From the NCBI RefSeq assembly GCF_003473485.1, contig NC_053043.1:31782576-31846575 (forward strand): 64,000 bases of DNA. Reading direction: 5' to 3'. This document shows positions 45,846 to 57,300 of the stretch, piece by piece. Below the pieces are notes generated by a model that worked only from the letters and a program-made list of their open reading frames with translations, made no database searches and had not been told where the DNA came from. Position 1 is the first letter of the stretch; every line of letters starts with the position of its first letter. The translations under genes were made by a program, and so were the position numbers. The stretch is from Medicago truncatula. Lineage: Eukaryota > Streptophyta > Magnoliopsida > Fabales > Fabaceae.

Positions 45846-46415
45846 CGCGTGCGTGTATGTATATATAAGAGATAGAGACACAAATCAATAGATATTTATT
45901 GAAATTTCATTCATTAATATACTTAATTCTTTTTTTGATTACAATTAATATATACGTAATTCAATAATGTTTTTCTCAACAAAATTATTTTATTTTAATA
46001 CAACCTTCAATTGTATTTGGGAAATTAATTACACCTACTTCTCATTTCTATTCAAACAACTTTTTGTAAAATTGAGAAGAGATATGTGCAACTAATTGGC
46101 ATTTGAGTATATAACCCATTTCATAATCGATCATTGTTTCTGTTTTAAAAAATCAATTGTGTTATTTAAACTATGTGTTATTACATTTTTTTTATGCTTA
46201 AAAGTTTATACGAGTTAGGTTTCAAATCTCGCTGGAATCAATATAGATCTCAAACCTCATTGATATTTAGAATTGAATCTATAACTTTATAAATAAGTGA
46301 ACTTCTTACAAGTTAAATCAATTGTCTAATACATATAATTTTTTAGATTGAGAAAGTTTGTCACTTTATTTATTTAACTTTATATCTAATTTATTTATTT
46401 TTATCTCAGAAACTT
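45841..46415 (+). repeat. Direct repeat, right copy (about 575 bp)
   Basis: Partner of 43081-43658. It lacks the A19 run seen in the left copy (near 43374) and contains a few extra bases (CATTTGAGT near 46102). Confidence 0.85.
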
Positions 46416-46904
46416 ACTAATTTAATAAAAAAGATCATGCTCACAAATGTTTTAAGGACATTGTTTAAAATATCTATACAATTTATTTTTGTTTTGTAAA
46501 TACACTGCAAAAGTATTATTTACACTTCTTCAAAAAAAGAAGAAGGTATTATTTACATAATTTTATGTACATAAATTATCACTTTTAATTGCTTAAACAA
46601 TGTTTAAGACATTTGTTAACAAAAAGATATATTTAACAACAATACCTTGAAGTTATAGACTTTGATGGGTGTGACTAATAAGGGTATTATTGATATTTGA
46701 TGTTGAATGTCTGCTTCAGATCTTCCCAATCTTAATTAATATGTTGAGTACATTGAAATACATAACATGATTACACTTTCACTTCATCACAAAACCAAAA
46801 CTTGAGCTAATAGAGTGCTAAGATTCCTTACACCTTTCTGGTGCAGATCAGATCTTAAATTTGAGCTTCATTGGTACAAAAATTCAGAAAATCTGCACTA
46901 AGAA
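46416..46904. other. Intergenic, upstream of the COBRA-like pseudogene
   Basis: AT-rich with no coding blocks. It may hold the old promoter of the pseudogene. Confidence 0.5.
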
Positions 46905-47758
46905 ATGAAGTCTATATTGTTATCTACCATTGGATCTCGTCGTGGCTTTCTAGTTTTACTTTTTTTACTATTCTCTTCCTCCACATTAGGGTAAATATCT
47001 CTTTTCGTCCTTGTAATATTAGCGAATTCTGGTTTTAGTCCCTGTATAAAAAAAGATTTATATTTTGTCCCTGTAATTTCAGATTCTTTCACTTTTGGTC
47101 CCTCCTTTCATCACGTCAGCAGAATTTGCATAAATTACGTCCCTGTAATTTCATATTCCTCCACTTTTGGTCCCTCATTTTACGTGCCATGTATGCAGAT
47201 TCTGCTTACGTGGTGGAATGAGGGACCAAAAATGGAAGAATCTGAAATTACAGGGACAAAATCTAAATCTTTTTTTTCCAAGGACTAAAACCGAAATTCG
47301 CTAATATTACAGGGACGAAAAGAGGTATTTACCCTCCACATTATTCACTTCCACAGGTATTTTCTACTTCTTTTAAGTTTTCAAGTTATCATATTATACT
47401 AGTTATATACTTCTCTGAATTAATGAGTTCATATTTTCTGTTTTTCTTCATATATATGTGTTTTGCATCACAACTTTATAACTTTATGAAAGTGAAATAA
47501 TATATTCAACTAGTTTTTTGATGACCATTGTAGATATGAAAATTGATTTAAATAAAGTTAACATTTACGGTGATTTTATTTATTTATGGATATATGATGA
47601 AGATCTCTTTTACATCTTTTCACTTTTTTCTGTGAATGTTTGGTTCTCTAATTTGTAAAAGTGATTTTTGATTTACAGAAGCATATGATCCGCTAGATCC
47701 AAATGGAAATATAACAATCAAATGAGATGTCATGGGCTGGAATCCAGATGGTTATATT
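46905..47758 (+). pseudogene. COBRA-like (COBL) pseudogene, first two exons only
   Basis: Exon 1 (46905-46988 plus 47344-47356, split by a MITE) encodes a signal peptide, MKSILLSTIGSRRGFLVLLF with a hydrophobic run after it. Exon 2 (47679-47758) encodes AYDPLDPNGNITIK, stop, DVMGWNPDGYI. This matches the highly conserved start of mature COBRA proteins, GPI-anchored wall proteins that help orient cellulose. The TGA at 47723-47725 stands where the family has Trp. Exon 2 ends at a normal donor (ATT|GTAAGT), but no later exons (cellulose-binding region, CCVS motif, GPI tail) follow. It is truncated, interrupted and has a nonsense codon. Confidence 0.85.
46989..47334. mobile_element. MULE-type MITE with perfect 9-bp target duplication (346 bp)
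   Basis: The target duplication TCCACATTA lies at 46980-46988 and 47335-47343. The termini GGGTAAATATCTCTTTTCGT and ACGAAAAGAGGTATTTACCC are inverted repeats with one mismatch, and pairing extends well inward. The 9-bp duplication is the Mutator-superfamily signature. The element sits in exon 1 of a COBRA-like gene. Confidence 0.92.
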
Positions 47759-48539
47759 GTAAGTCTTCATAACTTCCTTAATTGTGCATGGAAAAACATT
47801 AAACACTTTGTGATTTGGATTCTTATATGGATTTTTCTCTATTGTCATACCTTTTTCAATCACGACATAAAACTTAAATGGTTGTCTGATTGGCTTAACT
47901 GGTTTATTATTGTTGAGAAGTCTCCCACTGAATCTGAAAATGAGTTTAATAGTGGGAAACATCTCTCTACAAACAAGCCGGTTTGTAGGGTTGAGTTAGA
48001 CTTGACCAAAAGTTTAAGATGGTATCAGAGTCTATCCAAGATCCATTGGTTCACCTACAATCAGTTTACTCGAATCATGCTCTAGATTTCTAGTTTTGGG
48101 TGTGAAATTAGATGACTTGAGATTTGGAAACTTTTATGGAACCATTAAGATCTATGTAAAGTGTTGTTTGCAAAAATGTAAAACTAGACTGTTTTAGCTT
48201 GATGGAATATTCTCTATTGCACATACCTTTTTCAATTAGGACTTAAAAGTTTTGATTGGATTAATTTGTTTATTATTGTTGAGAAGTTTCACAGTGGATA
48301 CAATACGATTTGAAAATGAGTTTATAATTTGGAGACATATCTTATCTTATAAGTTAGTTTTATAGGATTAGGTTAAGATGATATTAGAGTCTATTCAAAA
48401 TCTGTTAAGCCATCTGCTAGCGGACCACTTGGGTCATGCTCCAGATGTCTAGTCTCGGGCATGTAGCGAAATTACACGGTCTTGGTGCGTCTTTTAGATT
48501 TTTGAACTTAAAAATGATGATATGTCATATTTAAATTAA
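47759..48539. other. Intergenic with an internal diverged duplication
   Basis: Two related blocks share TGTTGAGAAGTYTCNCA, AATGAGTTTA and GTTAGACTTGACC/TTAGGTTAAGATG text (about 47900-48090 and 48210-48440). They resemble a transposon end read twice. No gene. Confidence 0.4.
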
Positions 48540-48798
48540 AACATTAAAGGAATTTTCATGTAATTATATGATTGTTGTTTCTATTATAAACTTTTTCATA
48601 TTTATTGTGTACATAAAAGAAAACATTGGTGCATTAAATATTCCTCTAAAATTTTGACTTTTTGCACACAACATTTTCGGTTAACTCATCAAATTCCAAT
48701 TCCGTTTTTTTTCTTCTTTCTATTATAAACTCTTTCATATTTTGTGTGTACATGAGAGATAACATTAAATGAACCTTTCACTAATAGGTTGCCACATG
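48540..48798 (+). repeat. Dispersed repeat, copy 1
   Basis: The sequence from ATTGTTGTTTCTATTATAAA to AGGTTGCCACATG is closely repeated at about 60258-60525 and, in part, at about 59990-60130. In this copy it is interrupted by a hAT element at 48799 and by a MITE at 49675, and resumes as far as about 50050. Confidence 0.8.
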
Positions 48799-49651
48799 CA
48801 GGGGTGGTTTTACAGCCCGGCGACCCCGGGCGGTCGCCCGGGCTCGATCGATATTTTTGCAAATTAGATGCAAACCAAAAGTCCATTAACACACTTACAA
48901 AAAGAAAAATTTGGGCAAATCTGAAAACTCTCAGACGTATATTATTTAGCACACTATTGACGGGTTCATCTCTCTTATTTTAACGAGTTATTTGTTCAAA
49001 TTGACTCTATAATATACATTATGTCTGAAAAATGACCCTGTAAAATACAAAACATATATTCTAGCATTGTAAATTGAATTTCTTCTTATTTTTGACCACC
49101 TCATAATATACGCGTAGTCTAAAAATGTGACCTACAAATTGAATTTTTTCACTATCTTTTTCATACATGTTTAGCACGTTAAATTATATCTTTACACAAA
49201 AATTAAATTTCTTCGAAAAGGGATAAATTATTATGAATTTTTATCCCCTCGTAATTATGAATTTTATAAACAATTTATAATTAATTTGTATCTCATTTAA
49301 AAACTACAAAATTTCATTGTGAAGGTTCTTATCATGTTCTAGTCATGCCTACAAAATTAGGGAACTAAATTTGCCTTGTGAGTATACGCTTACGTATTCA
49401 GGGTTATAAATAATAAAAATCTTGAATTACATGTTCAGAATACATGTTATTTAATTATATGGTCAAATTTTCAAACTTCGTGTATATTACATGGTCAATT
49501 TCAATTAATAACCCTATTTTAAATTGTACTTTTCTTGACGAAATGAGGAACCTCTTTTATTTCGATTTATGACTGTTTATATATTATGTCGCATGTGAAT
49601 TTGCGAATTTTTTTTTGCCCGGGCTCCATAAATTTTCTGGCTCCGCCACTG
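48799..49651. mobile_element. hAT-like non-autonomous element (853 bp)
   Basis: The left end CAGGGGTGG and the inverse of the right end, CAGTGGCGG, fit hAT tips, and GC-rich GCCCGGGC blocks lie just inside both ends. The flanks GCCACATG and GCACATG are a slightly degraded 8-bp target duplication. The related repeat at about 60515 shows the uninterrupted site TTGCCACGTGTACTTTT. No transposase is left. Confidence 0.75.
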
Positions 49652-49674
49652 GCACATGTACTTTTAGAATAAAA

Positions 49675-50022
49675 GGTTAAAATATGGTTTTAGTCCCTGC
49701 AAATATGTCTCGTTTTGATTTTAGTCCCTGTAAAAAAAAATTGTGTTTGGTCCCTGCAAATTTTTTTGTTTTTGAAAATAGTCCCTGGCCCCACTTTTGT
49801 GATGATTTGCATACGTGGCACATAATAACTGAACCAATTTTTGTAGTTTTTGGTCCATGCAAAATATTTTATTTTTAAAAAGGTCCTTGCAAAAAATTTT
49901 GTTTTTGAAAATAGTCCTTCAAAACAAAAAAATTTGCAAGGACCAAAAACAAATTTTTTTTTTTTGCAGGGACTAAAATCAAAACGAGACATATTTGCAG
50001 GGACTAAAACCATATTTTAGCC
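49675..50022. mobile_element. MULE-type MITE (348 bp)
   Basis: The termini GGTTAAAATATGGTTTTAGT and ACTAAAACCATATTTTAGCC are inverted repeats with one mismatch. The flanks TAGAATAAAA and TAGAAAAAAA form a 10-bp (or 9-bp) target duplication with one mismatch. It belongs to the same GGNNAAA...AGTCCCTG group as 46989-47334 and 51327-51936. Confidence 0.85.
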
Positions 50023-51326
50023 TAGAAAAAAATAGTGCAAATGTTTATAATAGAGATTATAATTTTGAAAGTTCACCATATATATGTGAAATTTTTTTCT
50101 ATGCGGAAATTTATTTGACTTTGAAATGATTATTAATGTTCATCAAATAGAAATTTAATGACATTCATTATGTAATTATTAGTTGCGAAGTGTTTACGTT
50201 CTTATTTTGCTATTTTACTTTTAACCTTTTTTTTTTTGGGTAGATTTTTAACTTTTTTAATAATGACATGTTTCAGTATATTCCTATCTAAATATCCTTC
50301 TAGACACTTTTGTTAGTCTGATAGTATATGTTCGTGAGTTTGAAGTGTGCTTCTTTCAATGTTTCAGGTTGAAATTATCTCGATGCAAAGTTTTGTGGGT
50401 TAATCCATACAGTGATAGAAATTCTCATCTAGTGGACAGTGAGAATGATCTCATTGAATTAATGGGTCCTTGAACTGAATATCAAGTTTAAAAGAAAAAA
50501 CCCATTTTAAACACTTTCCTCGTTTGATTTATAGATATTATTGAAAAAACTTAAGATACTTTTTAGTTTAAAAACATAAGTTATTTTTTATTTGTTTACT
50601 ATAGTGAATTCAGCATAATACTCAAATGAGTTTTAAGATAAATTACTCAAAACAACTTTATATTTTGGGGCATATAATGTAAACATGTTTATTTTGAATG
50701 TTAGTGTAGAAATTTTATAGGATCAGCTCATCAAAATCAATCATGTTTGTGACTTTGAATGTGGTTAAAATAAAATCAAATGTTTGAATTGATCTAAAAG
50801 TTGTGATTATTATTGAAAATATAATTATTCAAATCCAATAGAATTTTAGGAGTCAATTTTTACTTTTAACTTATACGACATGTTTGCTAAAAATAATAAG
50901 AGTCACCTTTACACTTATTCCATATTATTAGACACCCCTTAACTCTGTATACACACATTTTAAGTCATAATTTTAGATTTTCTTTTTTCAAACCTAACAT
51001 GTAAACATATTGTTTTTACAAAAAAACTCATGTCAACCGATAACAAAATGTAAATGGGACAACTATATCGGTACTCAATTAACAGTTGTGACATATACCT
51101 CCTTAGAGTGAACCAAATCCGAAATAGAACGGACATACGTAGCCGAAAGCCAATTATTTATTTCAACCATTCTCCTTGTATTCAATGCCAAAGCAAAGCG
51201 ACCTCGAAGGAAAGTACTTCTGGCACGCCATCCTGAAGATATTCAATTGACATTAACACATGAAAAAACAATACATTGTCCCATCACTTTGTTACATGGA
51301 TTACACATGAAATGTATTTAATCATA
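50023..51326. other. Intergenic, no gene seen
   Basis: AT-rich. The beginning (to about 50050) is the tail of the dispersed repeat. A minus-strand open stretch near 51230-51170 could be exon debris of the RPA-like gene downstream, but it is too short to assign. Confidence 0.45.
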
Positions 51327-51936
51327 GGATTAAATATCATTTTCGTCTTTGTAATTTGGGTCCGTTTTGATTTTCATCACTGAAAAAAAAAAGTTTGAAA
51401 AACATCCTTGTAAAATTTTTGTTGTTTGAAAAAGGTCTCTGGCCCCACATTTTTGATGATATGGCATGGGTTTTGCCACGTGGCGGTGCTGACGTGGCAG
51501 CCACGTAATTAAAAAATTAAAATTACTTTTAAAGTTTTGAAAATTATTTTTTTAAATTAAAAAAATATGAAAATAAATTCAAAAATCATTTAAAAAAATC
51601 GAAAAAAAACTGTTAAAATTAAATTTTCGACCATTAATTATAATTTCAGAAAATTATTTTAATTTTTTTAAATTTTTTTCAGATTTTTTAATTTTTTTTA
51701 TATTTTTAAATTTTAAAAACAATTTTTAGAATTTAAAAATTTTAATATTATGTGGCATAAGTTGCACAGTCAGCAACTGCCACGTGGCAAAAACCATGCC
51801 ACATCATCAAAAATGTGGGGCCAGGGACCTTTTTCAAACAATTTTTTTTTTACAGGGATGTAATTCAAAGTTTTTTTTTACAGGGACGAAATTCAAAACC
51901 GACCCAAATTACAGGGACTAATATCATATTTAAGCC
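51327..51936. mobile_element. MULE-type MITE with perfect 9-bp target duplication (610 bp)
   Basis: The target duplication TTAATCATA lies at 51318-51326 and 51937-51945. The termini GGATTAAATATCATTTTCGT and the inverse of ACTAATATCATATTTAAGCC match closely. The inverted pairing continues through CCACGTGGC blocks to an AT-only centre, so the whole element is one long hairpin. Confidence 0.92.
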
Positions 51937-52010
51937 TTAATCATATCCTTCTAGAGGACAATAAACAAAAATCTAAAAAACACAACCATAAATTACATAT
52001 TAAGCAATTA

Positions 52011-52937
52011 TTAAGAAAGTGCATTATAGATATAATCTACAATGGAATCAATCGACATGAAACAACATATCCATAATATTAACCTCCTTTTCAATTCCAC
52101 TGCAGCATTCATGACGGGATCGAAGACCAATTTGGTTGCATATTCAGATGTGTGGACTGTAGGGATGCCTATTAAATAAAATCTAATGTTAAACACGGTA
52201 TATAGACATTTTAAACTATTTAGATCGATGAATTAACATAGTGCAGAAGGTATACCATTCCACATCTGAACTCTTGCGAACAGGATGCCAACACATGAGT
52301 TATCAGATCTACCATTCGATACAAAATGGTTCAATTGTTCGACAAAGCGTCCATACAAAAAACACTTGAACTTAGTGCTGTAAAAATAAAAAACATATAA
52401 TTTGGGGCATGGAAAACATTAAAAAAGTATGTATTACTTGTTTTTTGTCTAAAAATCAGACTAACCCGTCGTGGTCCAAATCTAAAGAAATCATGGTCAC
52501 AACCTTTCCGTCAACCACAACATCTTTCTCTTCATCTATTGCGTCAAGCATACCTATGACGCCTGAAATAATCAGGTAATAAAAAAAAATTAAAATGCAT
52601 GCATACGAAAGTTCACTTAGTAAAAAATAACCAACAAACAATAGTTTATTCGTTACGTTCGATTAGCAACTCACCAATCATAATCTCATCTTGATGACAA
52701 AGGCCGAGGAACTCAGTGGGCCCATTGAACACGTACGCATCAATGGGGACTAAAGATCCATCGACTGGTCTAATACGTGTTCCTTCGACAAATTCCAGCT
52801 TAAAATTGTGGCACGACGTCTTAATTCTGGAATTGTCGTGAGATACACGAAAATTAATCATCACATAAACACGGTCCTCTTTAACCATATTATTGTATTT
52901 CTGAATAAGATCTTTGTCGACCTTACAGTAAATCGTA
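52011..52937 (-). pseudogene. RPA70-like OB-fold/DUF223 gene, copy A, 5' exon missing
   Basis: Inferred exons on the minus strand are 52937-52675, 52562-52466, 52377-52256 and 52168-52011, all GT/AG and in frame to a TAA. Translation includes RVYVMINFRVSHDNSRIKTS, GVIGMLDAIDEEKDVVVDGK, KFKCFLYGRFVEQLNHFV and TSEYATKLVFDP. The exon positions match copy B at 58654-59640 one for one. The family is the plant RPA1-like group of single-stranded-DNA-binding OB-fold proteins (DUF223), often multiplied and sometimes carried by Helitrons. The first exon, which should begin the first OB-fold, is not found; a long palindrome (52958-53237) sits in its place. The surviving frames are open, so the loss may be recent, or a first exon may lie elsewhere. 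Replication or repair roles are known for true RPA70, not for this gene. Confidence 0.75.
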
Positions 52938-52957
52938 CTAATAAAAAATCAAGAATA

Positions 52958-53237
52958 CAATTTATGACGATTTATTGGTTGTAAATAGTTATCAAACATG
53001 AATCCATCTATATGACTATAAATATTGCTGCCAGAATTAAGTTTTTCCACATCGAATACACATTACCGCTATCCATGGTCCTCCGATCAACCACAAATTT
53101 GAATAAACTGAAGAGTGATGGTGTAGCGGTAATGTGTATTCGGTGTGGAAAAACTTAATTCTGACAGCAATATTTATAGTCATATAGATGGATTCATGTT
53201 TGATAACTATTTACAACCAATAAATCGTCATAAATTG
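52958..53237. repeat. Long palindrome (113-bp arms, 54-bp spacer)
   Basis: Arm 1 (52958-53070) and arm 2 (53125-53237) are inverted copies with about two mismatches and no gaps. The arms contain no coding sequence I recognise. The palindrome lies 20 bp upstream of the first surviving exon of the RPA-like gene. Confidence 0.9.
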
Positions 53238-54182
53238 GACCGGAAATAATGACAAAATATCATTATTACATTAAAATACAGACATTCATATTTCGTAATT
53301 TTTGTCACCATATAAGCATTATTATAGTCGTTATTATAGTCGTAAATATGGTTTCTTGTTTGGCAATTTTTTTGTGGTCGAAATTTTGGGGAGAAAAATC
53401 CGACAGAATACCATTAATGTACCAACGATGATTAAGGCTTATTTTTTTTACAATACATGACATTGATGATGCTTATTATTTTCCAATATACGCAATATCA
53501 ATAATGTCCAGGATGGATCATTCAAAGCATATAACAATCAGCCGATTTGTTAAAAAAAAAAAAAATGATTAGCTTTATCGACTGGTCAAACATTTCAATT
53601 GCAACATTTAACCATGAAGTTTTGGTACTTATTTTTAAACCAAATACTAATAATCCATTACACAATTCCGATGGAGAGAAAAATCAAAACAAATAACAGA
53701 CTATCATTATCGGTGTGCGAAATATTAATCAATCTTTCAAAAAAGAAAAAAAAAAGAAAAAACAATAACGTGTGTAGCAATAATCTACTAATTCCCTCAA
53801 AAAATAAATTAAAAAAGTAATCTTTCATAGTTTCATATAACTATCATGTAGTTTTTTTTTTATTTGTAAAAAAAAATAAAAATCATGTAGTTTATTGTTT
53901 TTTTACAAAAAACCATCAACACAACTATTAAGTTAAATGTCAGTTAAAATAGATCATAAAATGGTGGCACTACTAAAAAATAAAAATCCTAAAACGGTGG
54001 ATTGACTAACATCAACACGGTGCAAATCTCATGATATAAGGAATGATTGATCACAAATGAGGATGCTTGAATTCCAATTATTTCCTTAATAAAAAAAAAA
54101 TGAATTGTGCTCATTCGGTTGATGAAATACAATTTGAGAAACAAAATCTCCACCGCAGTTAAGGCAAATAATTCTTCCTTCA
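53238..54182. other. Intergenic, no gene seen
   Basis: AT-rich. The 60-73 codon ORFs have low-complexity or random translations. Confidence 0.5.
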
Positions 54183-54317
54183 CACTACTAGAAAAAGCAA
54201 AATTAACGAGGGAAATTAGTGGCGGTAAAAATAAAATTCCTCACAAATTCATTGGTCGTAAAATTTAGTGACGGAATTAGAGAGGAATTTTACGTTTTTC
54301 CTCACTAATTTTTGTTT
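54183..54317 (+). mobile_element. CACTA element end, truncated by a LINE
   Basis: It begins CACTACTAGAAAAAGC, a typical CACTA terminus, and continues with short GGAATTT/AATTCC and TTTAGTGACGG-type repeats. It stops where the LINE begins, and no matching right end (TTTTTCTAGTAGTG) was found after 58114. Confidence 0.65.
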
Positions 54318-57300
54318 TTTGGTGAGAAGAGGGTGGAGATTCGTCGTTTAGTCCAAGAAAAGAATCCTTTTGTGGTGTGTATTCAGGAAACTAAGTTGAG
54401 AATGGTAGATGATTTTTTGATCAAATCAATTTGGGGTGATGATTCTGGTGGTTATTCTTATCAATCTTCCGTTGGAGCGTCTGGTGGCTTGATTACTATG
54501 TGGGATAAATCTCTTATTGATGTTCGGTCCTCTATGAGTTTTGCTCACGTCCTTGTTATTATTGGCAAAGTCATTCTCACAGGGGAGGATATTGTTGTTT
54601 TTAATGTGTATGCGCCTTGCGATAATGTTGTCAGAAAAGATTTATGGGAGCGGTTGGTACCTATTATTATTAGTAAATTTGATTCTTGTGTTTGTGTGTG
54701 TGGGGACTTTAATTCCATTAGAAGTGCTAATGAAAGAAAAGGTCGTGGCACAATTTTCAACCAGGTTGAAGCGGATGTGTTTAATAAATTCATTGCGGAC
54801 AGCATGCTAGTTGATTTGCCAATTTGTGGTCGGTTATTTACTTGGTACCGCGGTGACGGAGTTTCGATGAGTAGATTGGATCTTTTTTTGTTGTCTGATA
54901 AGTGGTGTGACGTGTGGCCAAATTGTATTCAGGTAGCTTATCAATGTGGTCTCTCCGATCACGTTCCTTTGATTTTACATGCGGATGATGCTAATTGGGG
55001 ACCTCGGCCTTTGAGGATGCTTAAATGTTGGTCGGATTATCCGGGTTATTCGAACTTTGTCCGTGAAAAGTGGAGATCTTTTGACTTGCAAGGGTGGGGC
55101 GGCTTTGTGTTGCGTCAGAAGTTAAAATTGTTAAAGAATAGTCTAAAGGAGTGGCACCAACAACATTCTCAGAACATGGAAGGTAAGATAACGGAGGTAA
55201 AAAAACGAATTTCTTATCTGGATTCGAAGGGTGAGACCTCCGCGCTCATTGAGGATGAGATGAAGGAGCTTCATGACTTATCGGCCAATTTACACTCAAT
55301 GGCTCGCATAAATAATAGCATTAATTGGCAGAAGGCTCGGATGCAATGGTTACAAGAAGGCGACGCGAATTCTAAATTCTTTCATGGTGTTATGTCTTAT
55401 CGTCGCCGACGTAATGCTATCAATATGGTGAATGTTGATGGGGTTAGTGTTGAAGGCGTGCCACAAATCAGAGCGGCTGTCTTTGCTCATTTTTCTTGTC
55501 ACTTTAAATCCTTGAGAATTGATCGGCCTAGTGTGGAGGGACTTCATTTTCAAAAATTATCTTTTCGCGAAGGAGGTCAGCTAACTAAACCTTTTTCGGT
55601 AGAAGAAGTAAAACAAGCGGTGTGGGACTGTGATAGTTACAAAAGTCCGGGACCGGATGGCATTCATTTTGGATTCATCAAAGACTTCTGGGACCTGATT
55701 AAGGATGACTTCATGAGGTTTATGGTGGAATTTCATCGTAATGGGAAATTGTCAAAAGGCGTCAACTCCACTTTTATAGCTTTGATTCCTAAGGTGGTAA
55801 GCCCGCAAAGGCTTAATGATTTCCGTCCCATTTCTCTGGTGGGGAGTATGTACAAGGTTCTAGCGAAGGTATTAGCTAATAGACTTCGTGCAATTATGGG
55901 AAGTGTGGTTTCCAATGCTCAATCAGCGTTTGTTAAAGGGAAGCAAATTTTAGATGGTATTTTGATTGCTAATGAAGTAGTGGATGAGGCAAGGCGTATG
56001 AAAAAGGAGCTTTTGTTGTTTAAGGTTGATTTCGAAAAGGCTTATGATTCGGTCGACTTAAATTATCTTGATTCCGTGATGACTCAAATGAACTTTCCAA
56101 CCCTTTGGAGGAAGTGGATTTCAGAGTGTGTGGGAACGGCGAAGGCTTCAGTCCTTGTTAATGGTAGTCCAACTGAGGAGTTTCATATAGAGAGAGGCCT
56201 TCGTCAAGGGGATCCTCTATCACCTTTCTTATTTCTGCTCGCGGCCGAAGGGTTCAATGTGTTGATGAATTCTATGGTGGGGGCGGACATGTTCAAGGGG
56301 TATGGGGTTGGCCGTGATGGTGAGGTACGGTTGACTCACGTCCAGTTTGCTGATGATACTCTCATAATTGGTGAGAAGAGTTGGTTGAATGTCCGATCTA
56401 TGCGGGCGGTGTTGCTTTTGTTTGAGAAGATTTCGGGATTAAAGGTGAATTTCAATAAGAGTATGCTGACTGGTGTTAATATACCAGCTACTTGGTTGGT
56501 GGAAGCGGCTTTGGTCTTGAACTGCAGAAAGGGGACTCTTCCTTTCCTTTACTTGGGTTTACCTATTGGTGGGGATTCCAGAAAGTTGAGCTTTTGGAAA
56601 CCGGTTGTTGGCTGTATTAAAGCTCGCCTGTCCTTATGGAATAACAAGTTTTTGTCTTTTGGTGATCGCCTGATATTGTTGAAATCTGTCCTGTCTTCGC
56701 TCCCGGTTTACTTTCTTTCCTTCTTCAAGGCCCCCGCAGGTATAATCTCTTCTATAAAATCTATTTTTAAAAACTTTTTCTGGGGGGGTGGTGAGGAAAA
56801 TAGGAAAATAAATTGGATAAATTGGGACTCTATTTGTAGTCCAAAGGAGGTTGGAGGGTTGGGGTGAGGAGGATGGGAGCTTTTAATTTATCATTATTAG
56901 GAAAGTGGTGTTGGAGGATGTTGGTGGATAAGGAGGGATTATGGTATAGAGTTTTAAAAGCCCGTTATGGTGAGATTGGGGGGAGGTTACAAGAGGGTGG
57001 GAGACAGGGGTCTTCGTGGTGGAAGATGTTGTGTCATATTCGTGATGGGGTGGGTGAGGGAGTGGGGAATTGGTTTGACGAGAACATTCGTCGAGTTGTC
57101 GGTGATGGTAATAATACTTTCTTCTGGTATGATAGTTGGGTTGGGGAAATGCCTTTGTGTACCAAATTTCCTCGGCTTTTTGATCTGGCTGTGAATAAGG
57201 AGTGTTCGGTGGGGGAGATGGTGACTTTAGGGTGGGCGGAAGGTGGGAGGGCTTGGGTGTGGAGACGGGGGCTGTTAGCGTGGGAGGAGGACAGTGTTAG

